From Hydractinia symbiolongicarpus (lineage: Eukaryota; Cnidaria; Hydrozoa; Anthoathecata; Hydractiniidae): a DNA stretch of 64,000 bases. Of the stretch, positions 1-12,081 are shown piece by piece. Both the position numbers and the translations under genes were made by a program. Where the stretch lies: NCBI RefSeq assembly GCF_029227915.1, contig NC_079884.1, forward strand, positions 6,574,001 through 6,638,000. Direction: 5' to 3'. Positions within the stretch are counted from its first letter, which is position 1, and each line of letters starts with the position of its first letter. The notes beneath the pieces are model-generated. The model had not been told where the DNA came from. It saw nothing but the letters and a program-made list of their open reading frames with translations, and ran no database searches.

Positions 1-3000
1 ACCTAGTAATATCAGAAAAATATAGCTAAATACATGTTGGTGCGAATATATGACCCAATCGTTGTAACTCAAACGGACTGACACCGTTAGAAATTCAATG
101 AAATGTAGTTTTTGAAACTGTCTCTATTTCTTCAGCGCGGGATAACGGCTAGGATTGGTCCCACAGTAAGAAATGACTTATTTATCTAAGTTTTTAAATG
201 AAACGCTATAACAGCGCCCAGTGTAATCGCTGAGTTCCGGCAATCATGTCGAATTTAGAAAAATGTTATTTCTTGGAGCCCAATTTCCTCATTTATCACA
301 TTTATCAGGTCACAGTCCAAAGTTAGTTCAATTAAGTCCCACAGTCAATCGTTTCAATGTTAAAAGCGATGCAACCTAGTAATATCAGATAAATATCGCT
401 AAATACATGTTGGTACGAATATTTGACCCAACCGTTGAAACTCAACCGGACTGACACCGTTAGAAAGTCAATGAAATGTAGTTCCTGAAACTGTCGCTAT
501 TTCTTTAGCGCGCGATAACGGCTGCGATTGGTACCACAATAAAAAAAATGACTTTTTTATCTTAATTCTTAAATGAAGCGCTACCACACAGCCCAGTGTA
601 ATCGCTGAGTTTCGGCAATCATGTCAAATTAACAAGAATGTTATTTCTTGGAGTCCAATTGTCTCATTTATCACATTTATCAGGTCACAGTCCAAAGTTA
701 GTTCAATTAAGTCCCACAGTCAATCGTTTCATAGTTAAAAGCGATGCAACCTAGTAATATCAGAAAAATATCGCTAAATACATGGTGGTACGTATTTGTG
801 ACCAAACCGTTGTAACTCAAATGGACTGACACCGTTAGAAAGTCATGGAAATGTAGTTTTTGAAACTGTCGCTATTTCTTCAGCGTGCGATAACGGATAG
901 GATTGGTCCCACAGTATAGAATGACTTATTTATCTAAACTCTTAAATGAAGCGCTACCACAGCGGCCAGTGTAATCGCTTAGTTCCGGCAAGCACGTCAG
1001 ATTAAGAAGAATGTTTTTTCTTGGAGTCCAATTGTCTCATTTTTCACATTTATCTGGTCACAGTCCAAAGTTAGTTTAATTAAGTCCCACAGTCAATCGT
1101 TTCATTGTCAAAAGCGATGCAACCTAGTAATATTAAAAAAATATCACTAAATATATGTTGGTACGAATATGTGACACAACCGTTGAAACTCAAACGGATT
1201 GACACCGTTAGAAAGTCAATGAAATGTAGTTTTTGAAACTGTCGCTATTTCCGCAGCGCGCGATAACGTCTAGGATTGGTCCCACAATAAAAAAAATGAC
1301 TTTTTTTATCCTAATTCTTAAATCAAGCGCTACCACAGAGCCCAGTGTAATCGCTTAGTTCCGGCAAGCACGTCAAATTAAGAAGAATGTTATTTCTTGG
1401 AGTCCAATTGTCTCACTTTCACATTTATAAGGTCACAGTCCATAATCAGTTTAATTAAGTCCCACAGTCAATCGTTTCACTTTTAAAAGCCATACCACCT
1501 AGTAATATCAGAAAAATTTCGCTAAATACATGTTGGTACGAATATGTGACCCAACCGTTGTAACTCAAACGATTGACACCGTTAGAAAGTCAATGAAATG
1601 TAGATTTTGAAACTGTCTCTATTTCTTCAGCGCGGGATAACGGCTAGGATTGGTCCCACAGTAAGAAATGACTTATTTATCTAAGTTTTTAAATGAAGCG
1701 CTATAACAGCGCCCAGTGTAATCGCTGAGTTCCGGCAATCATGTCGAATTTAGAAAAATGTTATTTCTTGGAGCCCAATTTCCTCATTTATCACATTTAT
1801 CAGGTCACAGTCCAAAGTTAGTTCAATTAAGTCCCACAGTCAATCGTTTCACTGTTTAAAGCGATGCAACCTAGTAATATCAGAAAAATATCGCTAAATA
1901 CATGTTGGTACGAATATGTGACCCAACCGTTGTAACTCAAACGATTGACACTGCCAGAAAGTCAATGAAATGTAGTATTTGAAACTGTCGCTATTTTTTC
2001 AGCGCCCGATAACGGGTAGGATTGGTCCCACAGTAAAGAACGACTTAGTTATCTAAATTTTTAAATGAAGCGCTACCACAGCGCCCAGTGTAATCGCTGA
2101 TTTCCGGCAATCACGTCAAATTAAGAAATTTTTTTTTTTGGAGTCCATTTGTGTCATTTATCACATTGATCATTTCACAGTCCAAAGTTATTTCAATTAA
2201 GTCCCACAGCCAATCGTTTCACTGTTAAAAGCGATGCAACCTGGTAATATCAGATAAATATCGCTAAATACATGTTGGTACGATTATGTGACCCAACCGT
2301 TGTAACTCAAACGGACTGACACCGTTAGAAAGTCAATGAAATGTAGTTTTTGAAACTATCGCTATTTATTCAGCGCGCGATAGCGGATAGGATTGTTCCC
2401 ACAGTAAAGAATGACTTATTTATCTAAATTTTTAAATGAAGCGCTACCACAGAGCCCAGTGTAATCGCTTAGTTCCGGCAAGCACGTCAAATTAAGAAGA
2501 ATGTTATTTCTTGGAGTCCAATTGTCTCACTTTCACATTTATAAGGTCACAGTCCATAATCAGTTTAATTAAGTCCCACAGTCAATCGTTTCACTTTTAA
2601 AAGCCATACCACCTAGTAATATCAGAAAAATTTCGCTAAATACATGTTGGTGCGAATATATGACCCAATCGTTGTAACTCAAACGGACTGACACCGTTAG
2701 AAATTCAATGAAATGTAGTTTTTGAAACTGTCTCTATTTCTTCACCGCGGGATAACGGCTAGGATTGGTCCCACAGTAAGAAATGACTTATTTATCTAAG
2801 TTTTTAAATGAAGCGCTATAACAGCGCCCAGTGTAATCGCTGAGTTCCGGCAATCATGTCGAATTTAGAAAAATGTTATTTCTTGGAGCCCAATTTCCTC
2901 ATTTATCACATTTATCAGGTCACAGTCCAAAGTTAGTTCAATTAAGTCCCACAGTCAATCGTTTCACTGTTTAAAGCGATGCAACCTAGTAATATCAGAA

Positions 3001-3726
3001 AAATATCGCTAAATACATGTTGGTACGAATATGTGACCCAACCGTTGTAACTCAAACGATTGACACTGCCAGAAAGTCAATGAAATGTAGTATTTGAAAC
3101 TGTCGCTATTTTTTCAGCGCCCGATAACGGGTAGGATTGGTCCCACAGTAAAGAACGACTTAGTTATCTAAATTTTTAAATGAAGCGCTACCACAGCGCC
3201 CAGTGTAATCGCTGATTTCCGGCAATCACGTCAAATTAAGAAATTTTTTTTTTTGGAGTCCATTTGTGTCATTTATCACATTGATCATTTCACAGTCCAA
3301 AGTTAGTTCAATTAAGTCCCACAGCCAATCGTTTCACTGTTAAAAGCGATGCAACCTGGTAATATCAGATAAATATCGCTAAATACATGTTGGTACGATT
3401 ATGTGACCCAACCGTTGTAACTCAAACGGACTGACACCGTTAGAAAGTCAATGAAATGTAGTTTTTGAAACTATCGCTATTTATTCAGCGCGCGATAGCG
3501 GATAGGATTGTTCCCACAGTAAAGAATGACTTATTTATCTAAATTTTTAAATGAAGCGCTATCACAGCGCCCAGTGTAATCGCTGAGTTCCGGCAATCAC
3601 GTCAAATTAAGAAGAATGTTTTTTCTTTGAGTCCATTTGTCTCATTTATCTCATTTATCAGGTCACGGTCCAAAGTTAGTTCAATTAAGTCCCACAGTCA
3701 ATCGTGTCATTGTTAAAAGCGCTGCA
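1..3726 (+). repeat. 10-monomer higher-order repeat, copy 1
   Basis: Ten monomers start at 1, 374, 749, 1122, 1497, 1869, 2239, 2611, 2984 and 3354. The first four (call them a, b, c, d) reappear almost base for base at 3727 onward and again at 7455 onward. Examples are the a-type sequence GTGCGAATATATGACCC and the b-type GTAGTTCCTGAAACTG. Monomers 5-7 and 8-10 of this copy are themselves a 1.1-kb duplication, so this unit reads a-b-c-d-(e-f-g)-(e'-f-g). Confidence 0.9.
1497..3726 (+). repeat. Local trimer duplication (about 1115 bp x 2) inside HOR copy 1
   Basis: Monomers starting at 1497, 1869 and 2239 match those at 2611, 2984 and 3354, at an offset of about 1115 bp. The f monomers share ACGATTGACACTGCCAG and a T-run of 11-12 bases. 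The g monomers share ACCTGGTAAT and CAGCGCGCGATAGCGG. The end of the first g (about 2448-2610) instead matches the end of monomer d (1335-1496), including AAGCCATACCACC, so the first g is a mosaic. The start of e' (2611 onward) carries a-type sequence (GTGCGAATATATGACCCAA). Confidence 0.85.
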
Positions 3727-6700
3727 ACCTAGTAATATCAGAAAAATATAGCTAAATACATGTTGGTGCGAATATATGACCCAATCGTTGTAACTCAAAC
3801 GGACTGACACCGTTAGAAATTCAATGAAATGTAGTTTTTGAAACTGTCTCTATTTCTTCAGCGCGGGATAACGGCTAGGATTGGTCCCACAGTAAGAAAT
3901 GACTTATTTATCTAAGTTTTTAAATGAAGCGCTATAACAGCGCCCAGTGTAATCGCTGAGTTCCGGCAATCATGTCGAATTTAGAAAAATGTTATTTCTT
4001 GGAGCCCAATTTCCTCATTTATCACATTTATCAGGTCACAGTCCAAAGTTAGTTCAATTAAGTCCCACAGTCAATCGTTTCAATGTTAAAAGCGATGCAA
4101 CCTAGTAATATCAGATAAATATCGCTAAATACATGTTGGTACGAATATTTGACCCAACCGTTGAAACTCAACCGGACTGACACCGTTAGAAAGTCAATGA
4201 AATGTAGTTCCTGAAACTGTCGCTATTTCTTTAGCGCGCGATAACGGCTGCGATTGGTACCACAATAAAAAAAATGACTTTTTTATCTTAATTCTTAAAT
4301 GAAGCGCTACCACACAGCCCAGTGTAATCGCTGAGTTTCGGCAATCATGTCAAATTAACAAGAATGTTATTTCTTGGAGTCCAATTGTCTCATTTATCAC
4401 ATTTATCAGGTCACAGTCCAAAGTTAGTTCAATTAAGTCCCACAGTCAATCGTTTCATAGTTAAAAGCGATGCAACCTAGTAATATCAGCAAAATATCGC
4501 TAAATACATGGTGGTACGTATTTGTGACCAAACCGTTGTAACTCAAATGGACTGACACCGTTAGAAAGTCATGGAAATGTAGTTTTTGAAACTGTCGCTA
4601 TTTCTTCAGCGCGCGATAACGGATAGGATTGGTCCCACAGTAAAGAATGACTTATTTATCTAAACTCTTAAATGAAGCGCTACCACAGCGGCCAGTGTAA
4701 TCGCTTAGTTCCGGCAAGCACGTCAGATTAAGAAGAATGTTTTTTCTTGGAGTCCAATTGTCTCATTTTTCACATTTATCTGGTCACAGTCCAAAGTTAG
4801 TTTAATTAAGTCCCACAGTCAATCGTTTCATTGTCAAAAGCGATGCAACCTAGTAATATTAAAAAAATATCACTAAATATATGTTGGTACGAATATGTGA
4901 CACAACCGTTGAAACTCAAACGGATTGACACCGTTAGAAAGTCAATGAAATGTAGTTTTTGAAACTGTCGCTATTTCCGCAGCGCGCGATAACGTCTAGG
5001 ATTGGTCCCACAATAAAAAAAATGACTTTTTTTATCCTAATTCTTAAATCAAGCGCTACCACAGCGGCCAGTGTAATCGCTTAGTTCCGGCAAGCACGTC
5101 AAATTAAGAAGAATGTTATTTCTTGGAGTCCAATTGTCTCACTTTCACATTTATAAGGTCACAGTCCATAATCAGTTTAATTAAGTCCCACAGTCAATCG
5201 TTTCACTTTTAAAAGCCATACCACCTAGTAATATCAGAAAAATTTCGCTAAATACATGTTGGTACGAATATGTGACCCAACCGTTGTAACTCAAACGGAT
5301 TGACACAGTTAGAAAGTCAAAGAAGTGTAGTTTTTGAAACTGTCGCTATTTCTTCAGCGTGCGATAATAGACAGGATTGGTCCCACAATAAAGAACGACT
5401 CATTTATCTAAATTTTTAAATGAAGCGCTACCACAACGCCTAGTGTAATCGTTGATTTCCGTCAATCACGTCAAATTAAGAAGAATGTTATTTCTTGGAG
5501 TCCAATTGTCTCACTTTCACATTTATAAGGTCACAGTCCATAATCAGTTCAATTAAGACCCACAGTCAATCGTTTCACTGTTAAAAGCCATACAACCTAG
5601 TAACATCAGAAAAATATCGCTAAATACATGTTGGTATGAATATGTGCCTGAACCGTTGTAACTCAAACGGACTGTCACCGTTAGAAAGTCAATGAAATGT
5701 AGTTTTTGAAATTGTCGCTATTTCTTCAGCTCGCGATAACGGCTAGGATTGGTCCCACAGTAAGAAATGACTTATTTATCTAAATTTTTAAATGAAGCGC
5801 TACGACAGCGCCCAGTGTAATCGCTGAGTTTCGGCAATCATTTCATATTAAAAAGAATGTTATTTCTTGGAGTCCAATTGTCTCACTTTCACATTTATAA
5901 GGTCACAGTCCATAATCAGTTCAATTAAGTCCCACAGTCAATCGTTTCACTGTTAAAAGCCATACAACCTAGTAATATCAGAAAAATATCGCTAAATACA
6001 TGTTGGTACGAACATGTGACCCAACCGTTGTAACTCAAACGGATTGACACCGTTAGAAAGTCAAAGAAGTTTCGTTTTTGAAACTGTCGCTATTTCTTCA
6101 GCGTGCGATAATGGATAGCATTGGCCCCAAAGTAAAGAACGACTCATTTATCTAAATTTTTAAATGAAGCGCTACCACAACGCCCAGTGTAATCGCTGAT
6201 TTCCGGCAATCACGTCAAATTAAGAAGAATGTTTTTTCTTGGAGTCCATTGGTGTCATTTATCACATTGATCAGGTCACAGTCCAAAGTTAGTTCAATTA
6301 AGTCCCACAGTCAATCGTTTCACTGTTTAAAGCGATGCAACCTAGTAATATCAGAAAAATATCGCTAAATACATGTTGGTACGAATATGTGACCCAACCG
6401 TTGTAACTCAAACGATTGACACCGTTAGAAAGTCAATGAAATGTAGATTTTGAAACTGTCTCTATTTCTTCAGCGCGGGATAACGGCTAGGATTGGTCCC
6501 ACAGTAAGAAATGACTTATTTATCTAAGTTTTTAAATGAAGCGCTATAACAGCGCCCAGTGTAATCGCTGAGTTCCGGCAATCATGTCGAATTTAGAAAA
6601 ATGTTATTTCTTGGAGCCCAATTTCCTCATTTATCACATTTATCAGGTCACAGTCCAAAGTTAGTTCAATTAAGTCCCACAGTCAATCGTTTCACTGTTT

Positions 6701-7454
6701 AAAGCGATGCAACCTAGTAATATCAGAAAAATATCGCTAAATACATGTTGGTACGAATATGTGACCCAACCGTTGTAACTCAAACGATTGACACTGCCAG
6801 AAAGTCAATGAAATGTAGTATTTGAAACTGTTGCTATTTTTTCAGCGCCCGATAACGGGTAGGATTGGTCCCACAGTAAAGAACGACTTAGTTATCTAAA
6901 TTTTTAAATGAAGCGCTACCACAGCGCCCAGTGTAATCGCTGATTTCCGGCAATCACGTCAAATTAGGAAATTTTTTTTTTTGGAGTCCATTTGTGTCAT
7001 TTATCACATTGATCAGCTCACAGTCCAAAGTTATTTCAATTAAGTCCCACAGCCAATCGTTTCACTGTTAAAAGCGATGCAACCTGGTAATATCAGATAA
7101 ATATCGCTAAATACATGTTGGTACGATTATGTGACCCAACCGTTGTAACTCAAACGGACTGGCACCGTTAGAAAGTCAATGAAATGTGGTTTTTGAAACT
7201 ATCGCTATTTATTCAGCGCGCGATAGCGGATAGGATTGGTCCCACAGTAAAGAATGACTTATTTATCTAAATTTTTAAATGAAGCGCTATCACAGCGCCC
7301 AGTGTAATCGCTGAGTTCCGGCAATCACGTCAAATTAAGAAGAATGTTTTTTCTTTGAGTCCATTTGTCTCATTTATCTCATTTATCAGGTCACGGTCCA
7401 AAGTTAGTTCAATTAAGTCCCACAGTCAATCGTGTCATTGTTAAAAGCGCTGCA
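3727..7454 (+). repeat. 10-monomer higher-order repeat, copy 2
   Basis: Ten monomers, 3728 bp. The first four are near-identical to copy 1 (for example CAGCGTGCG at about 884 becomes CAGCGCGCG here). Monomers 5-7 (5223 to about 6341) differ from those of copy 1 and form a separate trimer with AAGAAGTGTAG and GTGCGATAATGG or GTGCGATAATAG variants. Monomers 8-10 (about 6342-7454) match the e-f-g trimer of copy 1. The total is the same as copy 1 although three monomers are different. Confidence 0.88.
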
Positions 7455-8804
7455 ACCTAGTAATATCAGAAAAATATAGCTAAATACATGTTGGTGCGAA
7501 TATATGACCCAATCGTTGTAACTCAAACGGACTGACACCGTTAGAAATTCAATGAAATGTAGTTTTTGAAACTGTCTCTATTTCTTCAGCGCGGGATAAC
7601 GGCTAGGATTGGTCCCACAGTAAGAAATGACTTATTTATCTAAGTTTTTAAATGAAGCGCTATAACAGCGCCCAGTGTAATCGCTGAGTTCCGGCAATCA
7701 TGTCGAATTTAGAAAAATGTTATTTCTTGGAGCCCAATTTCCTCATTTATCACATTTATCAGGTCACAGTCCAAAGTTAGTTCAATTAAGTCCCACAGTC
7801 AATCGTTTCAATGTTAAAAGCGATGCAACCTAGTAATATCAGATAAATATCGCTAAATACATGTTGGTACGAATATTTGACCCAACCGTTGAAACTCAAC
7901 CGGACTGACACCGTTAGAAAGTCAATGAAATGTAGTTCCTGAAACTGTCGCTATTTCTTTAGCGCGCGATAACGGCTGCGATTGGTACCACAATAAAAAA
8001 AATGACTTTTTTATCTTAATTCTTAAATGAAGCGCTACCACACAGCCCAGTGTAATCGCTGAGTTTCGGCAATCATGTCAAATTAACAAGAATGTTATTT
8101 CTTGGAGTCCAATTGTCTCATTTATCACATTTATCAGGTCACAGTCCAAAGTTAGTTCAATTAAGTCCCACAGTCAATCGTTTCATAGTTAAAAGCGATG
8201 CAACCTAGTAATATCAGAAAAATATCGCTAAATACATGGTGGTACGTATTTGTGACCAAACCGTTGTAACTCAAATGGACTGACACCGTTAGAAAGTCAT
8301 GGAAATGTAGTTTTTGAAACTGTCGCTATTTCTTCAGCGCGCGATAACGGATAGGATTGGTCCCACAGTAAAGAATGACTTATTTATCTAAACTCTTAAA
8401 TGAAGCGCTACCACAGCGGCCAGTGTAATCGCTTAGTTCCGGCAAGCACGTCAGATTAAGAAGAATGTTTTTTCTTGGAGTCCAATTGTCTCATTTTTCA
8501 CATTTATCTGGTCACAGTCCAAAGTTAGTTTAATTAAGTCCCACAGTCAATCGTTTCATTGTCAAAAGCGATGCAACCTAGTAATATTAAAAAAATATCA
8601 CTAAATATATGTTGGTACGAATATGTGACACAACCGTTGAAACTCAAACGGATTGACACCGTTAGAAAGTCAATGAAATGTAGTTTTTGAAACTGTCGCT
8701 ATTTCCGCAGCGCGCGATAACGTCTAGGATTGGTCCTACAATAAAAAAAATGACTTTTTTTATCCTAATTCTTAAATCAAGCGCTACCACAGAGCCCAGT
8801 GTAA
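7455..8804 (+). repeat. 10-monomer higher-order repeat, truncated copy 3
   Basis: Monomers a, b, c and most of d are repeated a third time and match 3727-5077 almost exactly. Identity stops near 8805, where the sequence becomes CGCTGAGTTTCCGCAATCATG instead of the d-type CGCTTAGTTCCGGCAAGCACG. The break lies inside a monomer at about consensus position 230, as expected for an exchange between out-of-register monomers. Confidence 0.85.
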
Positions 8805-10214
8805 TCGCTGAGTTTCCGCAATCATGTCAAATTATGAAGAATGTTATTTCTTGGAGTCCAATTGTCTCCTTTATCACATTTATCAAGTGACAGTCGAAAG
8901 TTAGTTCAATTAAGTCCCACAGTCAATTGTTTCACTGTTAAAAGCGATGCAACCTAGTAATATCAGATAAATATCGCTAAATACATGATGGTACGAATAT
9001 GTGACCCAAACGTTGTAACGCAAACGGCCTGACAGCGTTAGAAAGTCAATGAAATGTAGTTTTTGAAACTCTCTCTATTTCTTCAGCGCAGGATAACGGC
9101 TAGGATTGGTCCCACAGTAAGAAATGACTTATTTATCTAAGTTTTTAAATGAAGCGCTACCACAGCGCCCAGTGTTCTCGCTGAGTTCCGGCAATCACGC
9201 CAAATTAAGAAGAATGTTTTTTCTTTGAGTCCAATTGTCTCATTTATCACATTTATCAGGTCACAGTCCAAAGTTAGTTCAATTAAGTCCCACAGTCAAT
9301 CATTTCATTGTTAAAAGCGATGCAACCTAGTAATATCAGAAAAATATAGCTAAATACATGTTGGTGCGAATATATGACCCAACCGTTGTAACTCAAACGG
9401 ACTGACACCGTTAGAAAGTCAATGAAATGTAGTTTTCGAAACTGTTGCTATTTCCTCAGCGCGCGATAACGTCTAGGATTGGTCCCACAATAAAAAAATG
9501 ACTTTTTTTATCTTAATTCTTAAATGAAGCGCTACCACAGAGCCAAGTGTAATCGATGAGTTTCCGCATTCATGTCAAATTATTAAGAATGTTATTTCTT
9601 GTAGTCCAATTGTCTCCTTTATCACATTTATCAGGTGACAGTCCAAAGTTAGTTCAATTAAGTCCCACAGTCAATCGTTTCATAGTTAAAAGCGATGCAA
9701 CCTAGTAATATTAGAAAAATATCGCTAAATTCATAATGGTACCAATATGTGACCCAACCGTTGTAATTTAAACGGATTGACACCGTTAGAAAGTCAAAGA
9801 AGTGTAGTTTTTGAAACTGTCTCTATTTCTTCAGCGCGGGATAACGGCTAGGATTGGTCCCACAGTAAGAAATGACTTATTTATCTAAGTTTTTAAATAA
9901 AGCGCTACCACAGCGCCCAGTGTAATCGCTGAGTTCCGGCAATCATATCAAATTAAGAAGAATGTTATTTCTAGGAGCCCAATTTCCTCATTTATCACAT
10001 TTATCAGGTCACAGTCCAAAGTTAGTTCAATTAAGTCCCACAGTCAATCGTTTCATAGTTAAAAGCGATGCAACCTAGTAATATCAGAAAAATATCGCTA
10101 AATACATGTTGGTCCTTTTTTGTGACCAAACTGTTGTAACTGAAATGGACTGACACCGTTAGAAAGTCAATGAAATGTAGTTCTTGAAACTGTCGCTATT
10201 TCTTTAGCGCGCGA
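8805..10214 (+). repeat. Satellite block of mixed, mutually diverged monomers
   Basis: About 3.8 monomers that I cannot fit to a higher-order unit. They mix types seen elsewhere: a GTGCGAATATATGACC monomer near 9362, a monomer with the isolated change TTCATAATGGTACC near 9730, and one with GGTCCTTTTTTGTGACC near 10112. No gene is seen. Confidence 0.8.
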
Positions 10215-12081
10215 TAACGGCTACGATTGGTCCCAAAATAAAAAAATGAATTTTTTATCTTAATTCTTAAATGAAGCGCTACCAGAGAGCCCAGTGTAAT
10301 CGCTGAGTTTCGGCAATCATATCAAATTAACAAGAATGTTATTTCTTGGAATCCAATTGTCTCATTTATCACATTTATCAGGTCACAGTCCAAAGTTAGT
10401 TCAATTAAGTCCCACAGTCAATCGTTTCATTGTCAAAAGCTATGCAACCTAGTAATATCAAAAAAATATCGCTAAATACATGTTGTTACGAATATGTGAC
10501 CCAAACGTTGTAACTCAAATGGCCTGACAGCGTTAGAAAGTCAATGAAATGTAGTTTTTGAAACTATTGCTATTTCTTCAGCGCGTGCTAACGGCTAGGA
10601 TTGGTCCCACAGTAAAAAAATGACTTTTTTTAGCTTAATTTTTAATTGAAGCGCTACCACAGCGCCAAGTGTAATCGCTGAGTTCCGGCAATCGCGCGAA
10701 ATTAAGAAGAATGTTATTTCTTGGAGTCCAATTGTCTCATTTATCACATTTATCAGGTCACAGTCCAAAGTTAGTTCAATTAAGTCCCACAGTCAATCAT
10801 TTCTTTGTTAAAAGCGATGCAACCTAGTAATATCAAAAAAATATAGCTAAATACATGTTGGTGCGAATATATGACCCAACCGTTGTAACTCAAACGGACT
10901 GACACCGTTAGAAAGTCAATAAAGTGTAGTTTTTGAAACTGTCTCTATTTCTTCAGCGCAGGATAACGGCTAGGATTGGTCCCACAGTAAGAAATGACTT
11001 ATTTATCTAAGTTTTTAAATGAACCGCTACCACAGCGTCCAGTGTAATCGCTGAGTTCCGGCAATCATGTCAAATTAAGGAGAATGTTATTTCTTGGAGC
11101 CCAATTTCCTCATTTATCACATTAATCAGGTCACACTCCAAAGTTAGTTCAATTAAGTCCCACAGTCAATCGTTTCACTGTTAAAATCGATGCAACCGAG
11201 TAATATCAGATAAATATCGCTAAATACATGTTGGTACGAATATTTGACCCAACCGTTGAAACTCAACCGGACTGACACCGTTAGAAAGTCAATGAAATGT
11301 AGTTCTTGAAACTGGGGCTATTTTTTTAGCGCGCAATAACGGCTACGATTGGTCCCACAATAAAAAAATGACTTTTTTATCTTAATTCTTAAATCAAGCG
11401 TTACCAGAGAGCCCAGTGTAATCGCTGAGTTTCGGAAATCATGTCAAATTAACAAGAATGTTATTTTTTGGAGTCCAATTGTCTCATTTGTCACATTTAT
11501 CAGGTCACAGTCCAAAGTTAGTTCAATTAAGTCCCACAGTCAATCGTTTCATAGTTAAAAGCGATGCAACCTAGTAATATCAGAAAAATATCGCTAAATA
11601 CATGTTGGTACGTATTTGTGACCAAACCGTTGTAACTGAAATGAACTGCCACCGTTAGAAAGTCATGGAAATATAGTTTTTGAAACTGTCGCTATTTCTT
11701 CAGCGCGCGATAAAGGATAGGATTGCTCCCACAGTAAAGAATGACTTATTTATCTAAACTCTTAAATGAAGCGCTACCACAGCGGCCAGTGTAATCGCTA
11801 AGTTCCGGCAATCACGTCAAATTAAGAATAATGTTTTTTCTTCGAGTCCAATTGTCTCATTTTTCACATTTATCAGGTCACAGTCCAAAGTTAGTTCAAT
11901 TAAGTCCCACAGTCAATCGTTTCATTGTCAAAAGCAATGCAACCTAGTAATATCAAAAAATATCGCTAAATACATGTTGATACGAATAAGTGACTCAACC
12001 GTTGAAACTCAAACGGACTGACACCGTTAGAAATCAATGAAATGTAGTTTTCGAAACCGTCGCTATTTCCTCAGCGCGCAA
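10215..12081 (+). repeat. 5-monomer higher-order repeat (1867 bp), copy 1
   Basis: Five monomers repeated immediately downstream at an offset of 1867 bp (ACCTAG at 10447 matches 12314). Shared private variants include AAAAGCTATGCAACC, CAAATGGCCTGACAGCG, GAAACTGGGGCTATTTT, TCCAAAGTTAG after CACAC, and GTTGATACGAATAAGTGAC. The left edge is close to ATAACGGCTACGATTGG at about 10215. Confidence 0.9.

Noticed and set aside
2138-6975. T-runs of 11-12 bases near 2139, 3245 and 6970 as a microsatellite or sequencing artefact
   Set aside because: They recur at the same consensus position in related f-type monomers, so they are inherited class variants; only their exact length is doubtful.
8687-8890. 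Open frame of 67 codons, plus strand
   Set aside because: It lies inside satellite monomers, has no recognisable domain and arises because one monomer variant lacks the usual stops. Equivalent positions in neighbouring monomers are closed.
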